Assembly: GCF_000199675.1 (NCBI RefSeq)
Contig: NC_014960.1
Span: forward strand, 2,852,001-2,916,000
From: Anaerolinea thermophila UNI-1
GTDB lineage: Bacteria; Chloroflexota; Anaerolineae; Anaerolineales; Anaerolineaceae
Length of the DNA: 64,000 nt
Direction of reading: 5' to 3'
In this document: positions 25,453 through 35,004 of the stretch, piece by piece
Layout of the letters: every line of letters begins with the position of its first letter
Position numbering within the stretch: position 1 is the first letter of the stretch
Position numbers and translations under genes: made by a program
Notes under the pieces: model-generated
The model's input: the letters and a program-made list of their open reading frames with translations, nothing else
Database searches by the model: none
What the model was told of the DNA's origin: nothing

Positions 25453-26485
25453 GAGCAAACACCTCATCAAACAACTTCTCCCACTGCGGGAGCACCACCG
25501 ACCAGTCGAAGGCTTCGGCTTTGCGGCGGGCACTGCAAGAAAGACGTTCCGCCAGATCCGGCTCGCGCAGAAGGCGCAGAACCGCCTCCGCCATGGCATC
25601 GGCATCAGCAGGGGGGACGAGCAGGGCATCCTGTTCGTGCTGGAGCAGGTAAGGGGTGCCCCCCACGCGGGTGCTGACCACGCACAGTCCGCACGCCATG
25701 GCTTCCATCACGCTGACAGGGGTATTGTCTACACCAGCGGTGTTGAGGAAGATATCTCCCTGCTGAAGGACCTGCGGCACCTCTTCTTTAGGCACCCTGC
25801 CGGGCAGGGAAAGCGCGCCTTCCAGCCCATACCGCTGTGCTGTACGGCGGACTTCCTGTAAACTGCCGTCGCCTTTTTCGGGACCGTACATCGTTAAATG
25901 AACATCCGGTGCCCATTCTTTGACCCGGCGGAGCACCTCAACCGCCATCGCCGGGCGATAAATAGCGTGAAACGCCCTCAACCACACCAGAGAAGGGCGC
26001 AAATCCCGCCGCAGCCGAAAGGGGTAGCGCCTAATTTCCAGAGGATTGGGGATGAGGAGAATGTCCTGCCGGTACAGGCGCATGTGTTCCTGCAGGTAGG
26101 CAGAGGGGGCTACTACGGCATGGGCGTGCCGCAAAAGCCGGGAAACCCGCCCCGAGCATTTTTGCGCAAAGTGGGGCAAATTTCCTCCATGAAGCCAGAG
26201 GATATACGGCTTTTTCAGCCAGCGCAGTATCAGGCATACCGCTTCAGCCCACCGGAACGCCGCCCCGCTATACACCTCCACCAGGGCAAGGCGGTATTGA
26301 TTTCGCTGTTTAAGTGCTGTGGTCAGCATGTCGGCAAGGCGCAGGGCGCGGCTGCGCTGATGCGAAGTGGTGATCACCTGCCAGCCGCGGGCGTGCAGAT
26401 GCTCTGACAGATCTTCCCCCACAGCGCGCCCCAGTCCATGCCGGGAGAGGAAATTGCCCACAAGAAGCACGGGTGGATGGCTCAT
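25445..26485 (-). CDS. glycosyltransferase family 4
   Basis: The protein is 346 residues and begins MSHPPVLLVGNFLSRHGLGRAV. The C-terminal GT-B domain has DNTPVSVMEAMACGLCVVST and RVGGTPYLLQHEQDALLVPP, with the donor-binding Glu in the VMEAMACG block. The gene starts in the stop of the O-antigen-ligase-like gene (TAATG). It is GC-rich, unlike both neighbours on the left, so it may be native to the genome while others were acquired. Confidence 0.9.
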   Translation of the reverse strand: MSHPPVLLVGNFLSRHGLGRAVGEDLSEHLHARGWQVITTSHQRSRALRLADMLTTALKQRNQYRLALVEVYSGAAFRWAEAVCLILRWLKKPYILWLHGGNLPHFAQKCSGRVSRLLRHAHAVVAPSAYLQEHMRLYRQDILLIPNPLEIRRYPFRLRRDLRPSLVWLRAFHAIYRPAMAVEVLRRVKEWAPDVHLTMYGPEKGDGSLQEVRRTAQRYGLEGALSLPGRVPKEEVPQVLQQGDIFLNTAGVDNTPVSVMEAMACGLCVVSTRVGGTPYLLQHEQDALLVPPADADAMAEAVLRLLREPDLAERLSCSARRKAEAFDWSVVLPQWEKLFDEVFAHG

Positions 26486-27816
26486 TAACGGGTCTGGTTT
26501 CCTGTCTTTTGGATGGAATTGTGACGATTCTCAGCCCAGCCCGCCAGCGCCAACCCGAAAATGAAAGCAATTGCCACCACCCGCATGGCGGCATGGGACA
26601 TTTCCAGGAGAGGCCAGGCAAGCAGAGCCGTTGTCAAGGTCTTCTGCAGAGGCGTTTGAGCCCGCCCCCATGCCTGCACTGCCATACTCAGCAAAACCAG
26701 CAATGCAAGCACTCCAAAAAAGCCGTGCTCTGCCAGGACGCGGGTGTACTCGGTATGCGCGGCAACATCATAGCCTAACAACTGCAGAGAGGCGTACTTT
26801 GCCATGCCGGGACCCACCCCCAGCAGAGGATGCTCCCCCCACACCTGCAGTTGGGCTTGCATAATCTCCAAACGATTGGTCGTTTCCAGATTGGCATAGC
26901 GCACCCGCACCATGCCCTGGGTGAAAGAGTCGAGGAACGGCACAGCCCAGAGACTGGCTACCATTAAGCCAATCAGTAAAAACAGGATCAGCGCATTGCG
27001 CAGGCGGGGATTTGCCAGCATGGAGGGCAAAGCCAGAATCAACGCGCCGGCTACGTTGTACACGCCCCCGCGTGAGAAGGTCAGCACGCTGAAAATCAGG
27101 AAGGTCAATGCCAGCACTCCGGCGATCCAGCGTTCCCCCAATCGGCGAGTGCTGATAAATAACAAGATACACAACAGGGCCCCCAGCCCCACCAGCGCGG
27201 AAACCTGATTGGGGCCAAAACCGCCGCTGGTGACGAAATTTGACTCATCAGTAAACGCCACAATCCCTACCGAGCGGATGGTGCGCAAAATGACGGCGAG
27301 AACTGCTAAAAGGGGGGCGATGGTGACCCACAGGATGGTTTTGCGTTCTTCGCCGCTCAGGCGTACCTGGAAGAAAAACAACGCACAGATTGCCAACGCC
27401 AGGGGACCCGAGAGATTGAAACTGATGGCTGAACGGGCTTTCTCGGTCAAGCCCAAATCCAGCACCGTGAGAATGATGGAAGGAAGCAGAAGCGAGAAAT
27501 ACAGCAAGGGCATGCGCACCCCGCGCCAGCGCGGCAGGCGCATCAGCGCCAGCCCCAGCAGGAACACCGTGGCATATTTGCCGTATTCCCAAAAGACATT
27601 TGCGCCGGTCATGCGCCAGAGCACTTCTGCGCCGGTGATGTAAGCGGCAACATACAAAACTCTGCGGTAGTTCCGTCCAAGAACAACCAGAGTCCCTATT
27701 ACCAGAGTGGTGATGGCATGGAGGGTGGAGAGTGCAGGATACTGAGAAAATAAAATACCCAGCAAAAGATGAAGAAAAAGCCATAAAATGAGGATAAAAG
27801 GATTTATCGGGCTCAC
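26485..27816 (-). CDS. Wzy/WaaL-like O-antigen polymerase or ligase
   Basis: GTG 27816 is chosen since AGCAGGTCAATC precedes it and it lies just after the upstream stop; a TTG 33 nt earlier would overlap. The 443-residue product has ten or more hydrophobic helices and the Wzy_C (PF04932) landmarks: a long outer loop with FGPNQVSALVGLGALL, VLTFSRGGVYNVAGALI, and EIMQAQLQVWGEHPLLGVGPGM, then TEYTRVLAEHGFFGVLALL. It polymerises glycan units or ligates glycan to an acceptor. In a probably monoderm host the acceptor is unlikely to be lipid A; an S-layer protein or other cell-wall carrier is inferred. Confidence 0.85.
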   Translation of the reverse strand: MSPINPFILILWLFLHLLLGILFSQYPALSTLHAITTLVIGTLVVLGRNYRRVLYVAAYITGAEVLWRMTGANVFWEYGKYATVFLLGLALMRLPRWRGVRMPLLYFSLLLPSIILTVLDLGLTEKARSAISFNLSGPLALAICALFFFQVRLSGEERKTILWVTIAPLLAVLAVILRTIRSVGIVAFTDESNFVTSGGFGPNQVSALVGLGALLCILLFISTRRLGERWIAGVLALTFLIFSVLTFSRGGVYNVAGALILALPSMLANPRLRNALILFLLIGLMVASLWAVPFLDSFTQGMVRVRYANLETTNRLEIMQAQLQVWGEHPLLGVGPGMAKYASLQLLGYDVAAHTEYTRVLAEHGFFGVLALLVLLSMAVQAWGRAQTPLQKTLTTALLAWPLLEMSHAAMRVVAIAFIFGLALAGWAENRHNSIQKTGNQTR

Positions 27817-27826
27817 GATTGACCTG

Positions 27827-29011
27827 CTAAGCGATATCCTGCTCAACAAACAATTCTCTAACTTTTTTCAGGTAGTACTCGTAAGTAAATTTCCGAGCGT
27901 GTTCTCTAGCCCTTGCCGATTCTTGTTCCCATTTATCTGGCAGATGGATATATTCCAGTAAGGTTTGCTGGTAAGTTTGAATGTCATCCACAGCGATCGC
28001 AGCCCCAACTTGAAAGGATTGAAGATACTGAGGAATGCAACTGACTGAACTTGCAATCGGAATCGCGCCAAACGCCATACCCTCGCTCAATACTTTGGGC
28101 CAGCCTTCACTACTACTACTGGGCAACAACACAAAGTGGGCTTTGGCATACAGAGAAGATAGTTCTTTTGGGGAAAGCCACCCCCAAAAAATCACTTTCT
28201 TCTCAATCATGGCTGGTTCACATTTTTCTTCGTACCATTTCCGCTTTTCTCCATCCCCCACTAAATGCAGGGTATACGGCACACGATTTTTCTCAAAGAT
28301 CTGCACAATGTCCAGCGCTCTGTCCACACCCTTGGCTTCTTCTAAGCGCCCTACAAATAAAACCTGAATGGGCAGAATAAGTCTTTTCTCAGAGGACATC
28401 CTTTGCGCCTCTGCTAACTCAATTTCAGAAAAGGAAGGATTATAAAAAGAACGGATGAAAGCGGGTTGGTGGAACCAGGAGCCGTTCACGGTCACGACTC
28501 CCCGCAAAAGACCGGTGCGAAGAAACCAGCGCTGAAAAGAATACGACCATGGTTCTTTCTGTTGGGGCATCCAGGTCCCTGCGTATTTAAACCAGCGTCT
28601 TCGGGGAAATTTTCGAAACAAGAGCATGAGGAGAGCCAACATACTGATATTTGCTGGACAGCGTACGTGAACAGCATCCGCAATTTTCAAATATCTGGAA
28701 ATGACGTTAAAGTACGCAGGGTAATTTTTAAGAATTCTCCATTTTTCACCCAATGAATTGCCGCCAGAAGGAGTCACAGAAGCAAGGGTGATATTCGCAG
28801 ATGTATATGGCAAAGCGCTCTTTGGGGGAACACCGGGATATAAAGGAGCAACGTGAATTACCCTGCGAAAAAGAGAGGAGAGCCAATCGAGTTCCCGAAT
28901 GGTCGGAGCCCATCCCCAGTAGCGGCCATCATGGTAATAGTGTGGGGTATGGGAAATAATCAGCAAGGTATCACCTACAATTTTTTGATCGGGAGAGACA
29001 GGTAGATTCAT
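27827..29011 (-). CDS. glycosyltransferase family 4
   Basis: The protein is 394 residues starting in the stop of the next gene (ATGA at 29008-29011). The N-terminal domain opens LLIISHTPHYYHDGRYWGW, a beta-strand followed by a loop. The C-terminal domain has VLFVGRLEEAKGVDRALDIV and SSEGWPKVLSEGMAFGAIPIAS, the usual donor-binding block with Glu. The aromatic-rich loop HYYHDGRYWGWAPT may shape the acceptor site. Substrate unknown. Confidence 0.88.
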   Translation of the reverse strand: MNLPVSPDQKIVGDTLLIISHTPHYYHDGRYWGWAPTIRELDWLSSLFRRVIHVAPLYPGVPPKSALPYTSANITLASVTPSGGNSLGEKWRILKNYPAYFNVISRYLKIADAVHVRCPANISMLALLMLLFRKFPRRRWFKYAGTWMPQQKEPWSYSFQRWFLRTGLLRGVVTVNGSWFHQPAFIRSFYNPSFSEIELAEAQRMSSEKRLILPIQVLFVGRLEEAKGVDRALDIVQIFEKNRVPYTLHLVGDGEKRKWYEEKCEPAMIEKKVIFWGWLSPKELSSLYAKAHFVLLPSSSSEGWPKVLSEGMAFGAIPIASSVSCIPQYLQSFQVGAAIAVDDIQTYQQTLLEYIHLPDKWEQESARAREHARKFTYEYYLKKVRELFVEQDIA

Positions 29012-30162
29012 TGAGGTAACAATTGAAGGAGAAGATGATGATATTCCAAAACTCTTTTTTCCCAGGTTGCATGAGCCATTACATAGTGATAGGCATTCTG
29101 CCCCAGTTGTCTGGAATATTCCTTGTTTTCCAGCAAAGAGATCACCGCACTGGCTAATGCGGTTGGATCATTTTGAGGAACAAGAAGCCCCGTATACCCA
29201 TGGAAAATGGCTTCTGAAGTCCCTGTCCCAAGCGTTCCAATAGATGGTTTTCCGCACAAGGCGGCTTCTAAAATGGCTATTCCAAACCCTTCCACATCCC
29301 CATCTGGCATTTCTCTGCTTGCCATGATGAAAATATCACAAGCGTTATAGGCTTCAACAAGTTCAGAATTTCCCAATCTGCCCAGAAAATGAACGTGATC
29401 CTGCACCTTCAACTCGCTTGCTACCTGTTCTAATTTATCTCGCAGGGTGGGCAAACCCACCATCCAGTACTGAGCATCAGAGAAACGTGAAAGAATCTTG
29501 GGAAGTGCCCGAATCACCACTTCCTGACCTTTCCGATCGGTGACATTTCCGACGGTTAAAAGAATTGGACTTTGATTTCCATTAAATTTCGCACGTAAAG
29601 AACTGAGACGTTTTTCAGGGAGAGGGAAAAAACGTTCCTCATCCGCCCCGTTGGGAATCACCGTAATCCGGTCAGAAAGGATTCCTAATGTCTCCATCTT
29701 GGCACGCGTGTACTGACTGACTGCAATCAGGTGATCCATACGATGAAAAGCCCAACGGGTAATACGTGCCTGCCATCCGGTAATTTTTCCAAACTCCGTG
29801 CCATGCCCCACCGCCAGAAACGCCATTCTGAAAAAAGGTTTCAACACCCCTGCCAGCCATACCATTTTTTCTCCACTGAAAATTACTGCTTGAGGAGAGT
29901 ACAGCCGAATGCACTTCCATATTTCTCCCAAACGATATCCTGCAGTCAGCATTCTCCAACCTGAACGGGATAAAGAATGAATAGCAAAAGGCTGGGATGA
30001 ATTAAACGCTTCTCTTTCCTGTGGTGAGACATAATCCTGAGGGGCGACCACCAGTACCTGCCAGTTGAGTCGTGCGAGATGCCGGCTCAATTGATAGGCA
30101 TGGGTACCAATTCCACCAGGACCCGGAGGAAATTCCGAAGACACGATTAAAATTTTTCTCAT
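29008..30162 (-). CDS. glycosyltransferase family 4
   Basis: The protein is 384 residues with a classical GT4 text: ILIVSSEFPPGPGGIGTHAYQL at the start (acceptor-side Gly loop), AVSQYTRAKMETLGI and IPNGADEERF in the middle, LLTVGNVTDRKGQEVVIRAL, and EGFGIAILEAALCGKPSIGT with the donor-binding Glu pair. It is coupled by ATGA overlaps to both neighbours. This is the closest of the set to mannosyl or glucosyl transferases of the PimB/WcaL kind, but specificity is not decidable. Confidence 0.9.
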   Translation of the reverse strand: MRKILIVSSEFPPGPGGIGTHAYQLSRHLARLNWQVLVVAPQDYVSPQEREAFNSSQPFAIHSLSRSGWRMLTAGYRLGEIWKCIRLYSPQAVIFSGEKMVWLAGVLKPFFRMAFLAVGHGTEFGKITGWQARITRWAFHRMDHLIAVSQYTRAKMETLGILSDRITVIPNGADEERFFPLPEKRLSSLRAKFNGNQSPILLTVGNVTDRKGQEVVIRALPKILSRFSDAQYWMVGLPTLRDKLEQVASELKVQDHVHFLGRLGNSELVEAYNACDIFIMASREMPDGDVEGFGIAILEAALCGKPSIGTLGTGTSEAIFHGYTGLLVPQNDPTALASAVISLLENKEYSRQLGQNAYHYVMAHATWEKRVLEYHHLLLQLLPQ

Positions 30163-31802
30163 CGCAATTCGGGGATTTGGGGAAACTGAGCCAACAGCCG
30201 ATTTGCAGACCGGATTCGGCGCCGAAATTCCAGAACGGTAACAGGCAAAAGAAGCAGTCCTGCAATCATTTTGGCAATTTTTTGGAGCCAGCCTCCATGA
30301 ACACTAAAAGACCCCAGGAAAGACATCCAGAGGAACTCCTGGACCTGATGCAACCGAAAATAACGTTTCACCAGATAAATTTCCGAAACGCTGGGCAGTT
30401 TTCGCACCCAAATCGAGCGGCGGCTTAAGGCATAGGTAACCACTCTGGCGCCATGAGCACGCAATCCCCCACGTGGAGCATGATGGTGGAGCACCTGGAT
30501 TTCCGGATTAAGCACCATGAAAGCCCCGCTCAGATAAAGGCGCATTCCCAGGTCATGGTCTTCATTTTGTCCCTTATTGTAGGCATTATCAAACAATCCT
30601 GTGCAGGAAAGTGAAGATACGCAAAGGCAGGTATTATTGGTTGGAAACACATCACTAACTCTTAATCGCAGGAAACTTTCATGAAGTTGACCCGCGCCGA
30701 TTTCATGGGCAATGCCACAAGAAGCATCACACTTCAATGCCAGGAGGGTTCGAAGATGTTTTTCCACCAGATCCTGAGGAATTTCGTCATCGTCATCCAG
30801 GAACAGGACATACTCCCCACGAGCATGCAATAATCCAAAATTTCTGGACAAGCATTGTCCGGGCTCATCCAGGAAAAACAGGCGCAGAGGGAGATCTTGA
30901 AATTCCTGATAAAACGCTGTACTGCGCTCTTCTTTCGGGGTTTGATCCACCACAATCACTTCATAAGGAGGGACGGTTTGCGTCTTCAATTGCTGAAGTA
31001 CAGTTTTTAAATAAGGGTACCGTTGCAATGTCGGGATGAGTACAGAGACTCTGGGAATCTTTTCGGATGTTTGCGCATTAAACGAAAGCCTGCTGGATGA
31101 AGCAATTACCCTCTCAACGAGTTTGCCTTGCTCGTGATTTTCTAACAACACCTTCAGGAGATGAAACAAACCGGCTTTTTTAGTAAGCCAGGCTCTGATA
31201 CATGCCCAGTACAACCATTTTTTTCCAAAATTCCGGCGGATAAACCGAATTTGATCCTTCAAAGGGATCTGGGGAGGTGTTAGAAGATACTGAGTCGGCA
31301 TTTCTTTCAGCAACTGGGGGGAATAACGCAGAAAGCCTCCCTGCACCATGGAGCGGTATCCCCAATCCAACCCAGCGGCGTCCAGGGACTCGAACGTTTC
31401 TGAAGGCACACCATACCGACACAAAAATTCTCTCCTCACCAGCGCCATTCGCAAAGACACCCGCCAGGAGGAAAACTCAATATCTGGATCAGCATCCCGA
31501 TTCAGCATCCAGGTCGGGCGGACAAAATCCATCCACTCGGGTTTCCCTGCCATCCCTAAACGCATTCCCGCATGCCATAGATCAATGGGCAGATTTGCCA
31601 AAAGCGAGGATAACACCTCGTCAGAAGGCAAAGGAAGGCTTGCCTCCGCTACCAGCAAAGCCTCTGCAGCGGAGTGCTCTTTCCAGGTTTTCAGAAAATC
31701 TACAAGACTGACGAGGCTGTTTTGACAGGTAAAAGAATCTCCCCATTTCCATTCTGACTGGGAAGAGGGTGCAGGAAACTGTAGAAGATCGACTTTTATC
31801 AT
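30159..31802 (-). CDS. bidomain glycosyltransferase, C-terminal GT2 (GT-A) domain
   Basis: ATG 31802 is chosen over a TTG one codon earlier. The 547-residue product has an N-terminal half (about 1-240) that looks like a decayed GT-A module: MALVRREFLCRYG and FESLDAAGLDWGYRS resemble the acceptor-loop text of GT2 enzymes, but no DxD was found. The C-terminal half is a full GT2 domain: RVSVLIPTLQRYPYLKTVLQQL, YEVIVVDQTP, NFGLLHARGEYVLFLDDDDEIP (DxD) and NEDHDLGMRLYLSG (ED-base). A final basic amphipathic tail may touch the membrane. Only the second domain seems catalytic. Confidence 0.8.
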   Translation of the reverse strand: MIKVDLLQFPAPSSQSEWKWGDSFTCQNSLVSLVDFLKTWKEHSAAEALLVAEASLPLPSDEVLSSLLANLPIDLWHAGMRLGMAGKPEWMDFVRPTWMLNRDADPDIEFSSWRVSLRMALVRREFLCRYGVPSETFESLDAAGLDWGYRSMVQGGFLRYSPQLLKEMPTQYLLTPPQIPLKDQIRFIRRNFGKKWLYWACIRAWLTKKAGLFHLLKVLLENHEQGKLVERVIASSSRLSFNAQTSEKIPRVSVLIPTLQRYPYLKTVLQQLKTQTVPPYEVIVVDQTPKEERSTAFYQEFQDLPLRLFFLDEPGQCLSRNFGLLHARGEYVLFLDDDDEIPQDLVEKHLRTLLALKCDASCGIAHEIGAGQLHESFLRLRVSDVFPTNNTCLCVSSLSCTGLFDNAYNKGQNEDHDLGMRLYLSGAFMVLNPEIQVLHHHAPRGGLRAHGARVVTYALSRRSIWVRKLPSVSEIYLVKRYFRLHQVQEFLWMSFLGSFSVHGGWLQKIAKMIAGLLLLPVTVLEFRRRIRSANRLLAQFPQIPELR

Positions 31803-31808
31803 CAAGTT

Positions 31809-33014
31809 TTATCCGGTGAAAAGGGAAGAGTACATCCTGTCGAAGGCTTCTTTCTGCTGTTCAAGAGAAAAGCATTCCAGAACCCGCTGTCGTCCAGCCC
31901 TGCCTATTTCAATTCGAGCCTGTGGATTCTGCAAGAGAAAGATTAATTTTTCCGCCAGCAACTGCGGATTACGTCTTGGAACCACAAAACCGGTTACTCC
32001 ATCCTGAACATTCTCGGGAAGTCCCACAGCATCACTGCAAACCACAGGAACTTCCATCGCCTGGGCTTCAAGGACTGCATTGCCAAAACCTTCTTCCACA
32101 GCAGGGTGTAAAAAAACATCCGCTTTTTCCAGTTCTCTGCGAATTACATCCTGAGACTGCTTTCCGAGGAAAGTCACACAATCCTGTAACCCCAACTGAT
32201 GAACAGCAAATTCCAACGCTGGGCGAAATTCTCCATCGCCAATAATGCAATACCTTACCGGAATCTGCTGTTGTTTGAGAATGGCAATGGCTGAGAGAGC
32301 ATATTCATACCCTTTCACCCAATGGAGCCTGCCCACACTTAAGATATTAAAGAACTCAGCGTTTTTCCGTGTCCCATTGGGCTTGAAATCTGCGGGATTT
32401 ACGGCAGGGGGAATGCGCCAGAACACACTATTTTCCGGGCAACCTCGCTGTAAGGCTTTCTGTCTTAACGCTTCACTCAATACATGAATGGCGTCCACTC
32501 GAGAGCAATCCACCCGATAGGCATCCGGTGCATCTAAATTCCAGAAATCGAGATCATGCCCGCGAAAACTGACCACCAACCTGCAATTCAGCACCGATTT
32601 CAAAAAAGATTTTCCGACCACCTGATACCCAAACTCAAAGTGAAGGATATCGGGATTAAGCCAGAGCACAGGAAAATCCAGATAAAACTGCTTGACTTTT
32701 TCCCAAATCGATTTTGCCGGGGAGAAGCGGAAATACCGAACCATTAACCCCGGGGAAAAACACAAAGAGAACAATAAAATGAACGGGAACAAGAAAAAGG
32801 CTAATACCGCAGGATGTACCGGGAGCAATGTGTGAATCCTCCCATGAAATTTTGGATACACCTCCTGATAATGAGAAATGGCTGAGCGGTTAATGCGCCC
32901 GCAAAGTAAATGAACATTCCAGCCTTTCTCCAGTAACCCCGAAAAATGATTGACAATAAACGTTTCTGAAGGTTGGGGAAAGACAGGCACCACCAAAAGG
33001 ACTTTGCCTTTCAT
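31809..33014 (-). CDS. glycosyltransferase family 4
   Basis: The protein is 401 residues. The start VLLVVPVFPQPSETFIVNHFSGL is the motif of GT4 enzymes of the WcaL/AmsK/colanic-acid kind (P-S-E-T-F). The C-terminal domain has ILSVGRLHWVKGYEYALSAI, GKQSQDVIRRELEKADVFLHPAV, and EEGFGNAVLEAQAMEVPVVCS. A central hydrophobic stretch (VLAFFLFPFILLFSLCF) may be a membrane-binding helix. It overlaps the upstream gene by 4 nt. Confidence 0.9.
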   Translation of the reverse strand: MKGKVLLVVPVFPQPSETFIVNHFSGLLEKGWNVHLLCGRINRSAISHYQEVYPKFHGRIHTLLPVHPAVLAFFLFPFILLFSLCFSPGLMVRYFRFSPAKSIWEKVKQFYLDFPVLWLNPDILHFEFGYQVVGKSFLKSVLNCRLVVSFRGHDLDFWNLDAPDAYRVDCSRVDAIHVLSEALRQKALQRGCPENSVFWRIPPAVNPADFKPNGTRKNAEFFNILSVGRLHWVKGYEYALSAIAILKQQQIPVRYCIIGDGEFRPALEFAVHQLGLQDCVTFLGKQSQDVIRRELEKADVFLHPAVEEGFGNAVLEAQAMEVPVVCSDAVGLPENVQDGVTGFVVPRRNPQLLAEKLIFLLQNPQARIEIGRAGRQRVLECFSLEQQKEAFDRMYSSLFTG

Positions 33015-34189
33015 GAAACTGAACTCACCCTTTCAAACAAGGTTCGAAACGCTGGAATTTGATCGGACAGGTTGAACGATTGCACCACCCGCCGGCGCGC
33101 CGCTTCTCCCATTGTGAGACGCATTTCTTTGTCCAGAATTAAACGCTCCACTGCCCCGGCAAGCGCTTCCGGATCTCTGACAGGAACAATCCAGCCTTCC
33201 ACACCGTCGGTGACGGCTTCAGAAACACCCCCACAATTGGATGTGACCACCGGCAAACCACATGCCATTGCCTCCAGAACTGCATTGGGCAGGCCTTCAG
33301 AAAGGCTGGAGAACAAAAAGATATGCGACTTTTGCAGAACTCGGCGCACCTCTTCTGGAGAGCATTTTCCATGAAGGGTCACGGTTGAGCACAAATCCAG
33401 GTCGTCCACAGTATAAAGCAGGCGCTGTCTTTCCGGACCTTCTCCGAGGATATGATAGTGAACCGAATATCCTCTCTGTTTTAGAAAAGCAATTGCCTGC
33501 AAGGCGTATTCATATCCTTTTCTCCAGATCAGCGCACCGGTGGTGGTAATGTGAATTGTGGAGTCTTTATGCAGAACCTGTGGCGGAGAGAAGAAAGAAA
33601 CATCCACCGCCGGGTGAATCACCACCGCCTTGTTTGGATTCAACCCCAGGGGCTCGGCTGTCTTGAGAATATCCCGACTGACACAATGGACAACGCTCGC
33701 CGCAGAAAATATCTCCCGTAAGATTCCCTGCGTCCCCTCTCCACGGTGAGTAAAAGGATCCACATTAACCATACTTCCCCGGCAACTGACCACGAACGGA
33801 ATGCCATGCTCCCTGAGATAGGGAAGATAGTCTTTGGCGGATAAAATCCAGGGGAAATACCATAAATCAAACGGTTTATCCAGCACAGGAAAAACTCGAT
33901 ACCATTCCCGAAGCGAGTTTGCACGGAGCGCCTTTAAAAAATCTTTTATCCTGCCCTTCTTCAAAGAAAGCAAAAGAATTCGGGTTATATTGAAGGCTTT
34001 TCTCCCTAATGGGACGTTCCAGGAAGGTTTCCATACGGTACGAATTTTCTCATGTACATTTAGAAGAGATCCTTTTTTTATCTGCTCTGTAGCGAGAAAT
34101 ACTTCCACTCCTTGCTCAGCCAGGCCAAGGATCAGTCTTTGAAGAAATGTCTCTGGTGGATTGGAAATTTCCGGGATTAGAATTTTCAT
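33011..34189 (-). CDS. glycosyltransferase family 4
   Basis: The protein is 392 residues and similar to the 31809-33014 product in the C-terminal half (WRKGYEYALQAIAFLKQRGYS versus WVKGYEYALSAIAILKQQQIP), so the two are probably tandem paralogues. It has ISNPPETFLQRLILGLAEQG at the start and EGLPNAVLEAMACGLPVVTS with SNCGGVSEAVTDGVEGW for the donor site. A 38-bp gap separates it from the next upstream gene; the six genes before 34.2 kb are noticeably AT-richer. Confidence 0.9.
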   Translation of the reverse strand: MKILIPEISNPPETFLQRLILGLAEQGVEVFLATEQIKKGSLLNVHEKIRTVWKPSWNVPLGRKAFNITRILLLSLKKGRIKDFLKALRANSLREWYRVFPVLDKPFDLWYFPWILSAKDYLPYLREHGIPFVVSCRGSMVNVDPFTHRGEGTQGILREIFSAASVVHCVSRDILKTAEPLGLNPNKAVVIHPAVDVSFFSPPQVLHKDSTIHITTTGALIWRKGYEYALQAIAFLKQRGYSVHYHILGEGPERQRLLYTVDDLDLCSTVTLHGKCSPEEVRRVLQKSHIFLFSSLSEGLPNAVLEAMACGLPVVTSNCGGVSEAVTDGVEGWIVPVRDPEALAGAVERLILDKEMRLTMGEAARRRVVQSFNLSDQIPAFRTLFERVSSVS

Positions 34190-34227
34190 TGGATGCGCTC
34201 AAAAACGTCCTGATTGAAATCATCTTG

Positions 34228-35004
34228 TCAGGAAGGGAAATTTGTAATTTTGATACTTCTTATCTTGCTTAAGAATTTTTTCTTTACTCTATATAATCGA
34301 GACACAATTGTATCTTTCACCTTAACCATAATCGATTTTCTAGGAAGCGCCTCGAACCGAACGTGAATTTTTTCGTTGTCTGCATATTGATATGCTTTTT
34401 CTGACCAGTAACCATTTACTACTGCTGTAAAAACATAATCAATACCATATTGCCGTTTAGAAACGCACAGGAAACGTTTTTTCAAGTATTGACTGCGTTT
34501 TGACCCCTTCACTTCAAATTCCCATGCAGTTTCGTGAGTATCCAGCAACGAGAGCAATGTCTCTTTACGCCATAATGCCATTTGTAATGAGGTGCGATAA
34601 GGGGAGGTTGGAGCAATAATTCCCAAACGGTGATCGTCCGGGAAAGGCAAATCTGGCGGTGGGGCGGGATACAAACGAATATAATCTGCTTTACCAGAGC
34701 GAATTATATCCAGATAATCTTCGATCAAAATCTGTTCAACAGGTTTTTGAATCCAATAATCTTCTTGACTATACAGAATATAGGGGAAATCTATTTGTGA
34801 CAGTGCTTTTATCAAATTGCCCGCCCAACCTCGATCAGAACCGACGCTAAGCGTTATTCCTCCAGGCGCTTGTAAAAAGTTCGTAATAAAATAAACTTGC
34901 GGGTGACTTGGCCAGTACTTTTCCAACCCATGCCAGTACGGCTCCCAACAGGCTTCATACTTATCAAATGAACTTACAAGGATACAACAATCAGATAATC
35001 TCAT
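34228..35004 (-). CDS. uncharacterised glycan-cluster protein, GT-A-like
   Basis: The protein is 258 residues; CAGGAAAAAGTTT precedes ATG 35004. The text looks like a small GT-A-type enzyme: CCILVSSFDKYEACWEPYW at the start, LIKALSQIDFPYILYSQEDYWIQ with an acidic pair (ED) in the DxD place, and RTSLQMALWRKETLLSLLDTHETAWEFEV. It ends in a Lys-rich tail. Similar text occurs in capsule clusters annotated as hypothetical or LPS-type transferases. No named family was recognised. Very AT-rich, and overlaps the exostosin-like gene by 14 nt. Confidence 0.6.
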   Translation of the reverse strand: MRLSDCCILVSSFDKYEACWEPYWHGLEKYWPSHPQVYFITNFLQAPGGITLSVGSDRGWAGNLIKALSQIDFPYILYSQEDYWIQKPVEQILIEDYLDIIRSGKADYIRLYPAPPPDLPFPDDHRLGIIAPTSPYRTSLQMALWRKETLLSLLDTHETAWEFEVKGSKRSQYLKKRFLCVSKRQYGIDYVFTAVVNGYWSEKAYQYADNEKIHVRFEALPRKSIMVKVKDTIVSRLYRVKKKFLSKIRSIKITNFPS

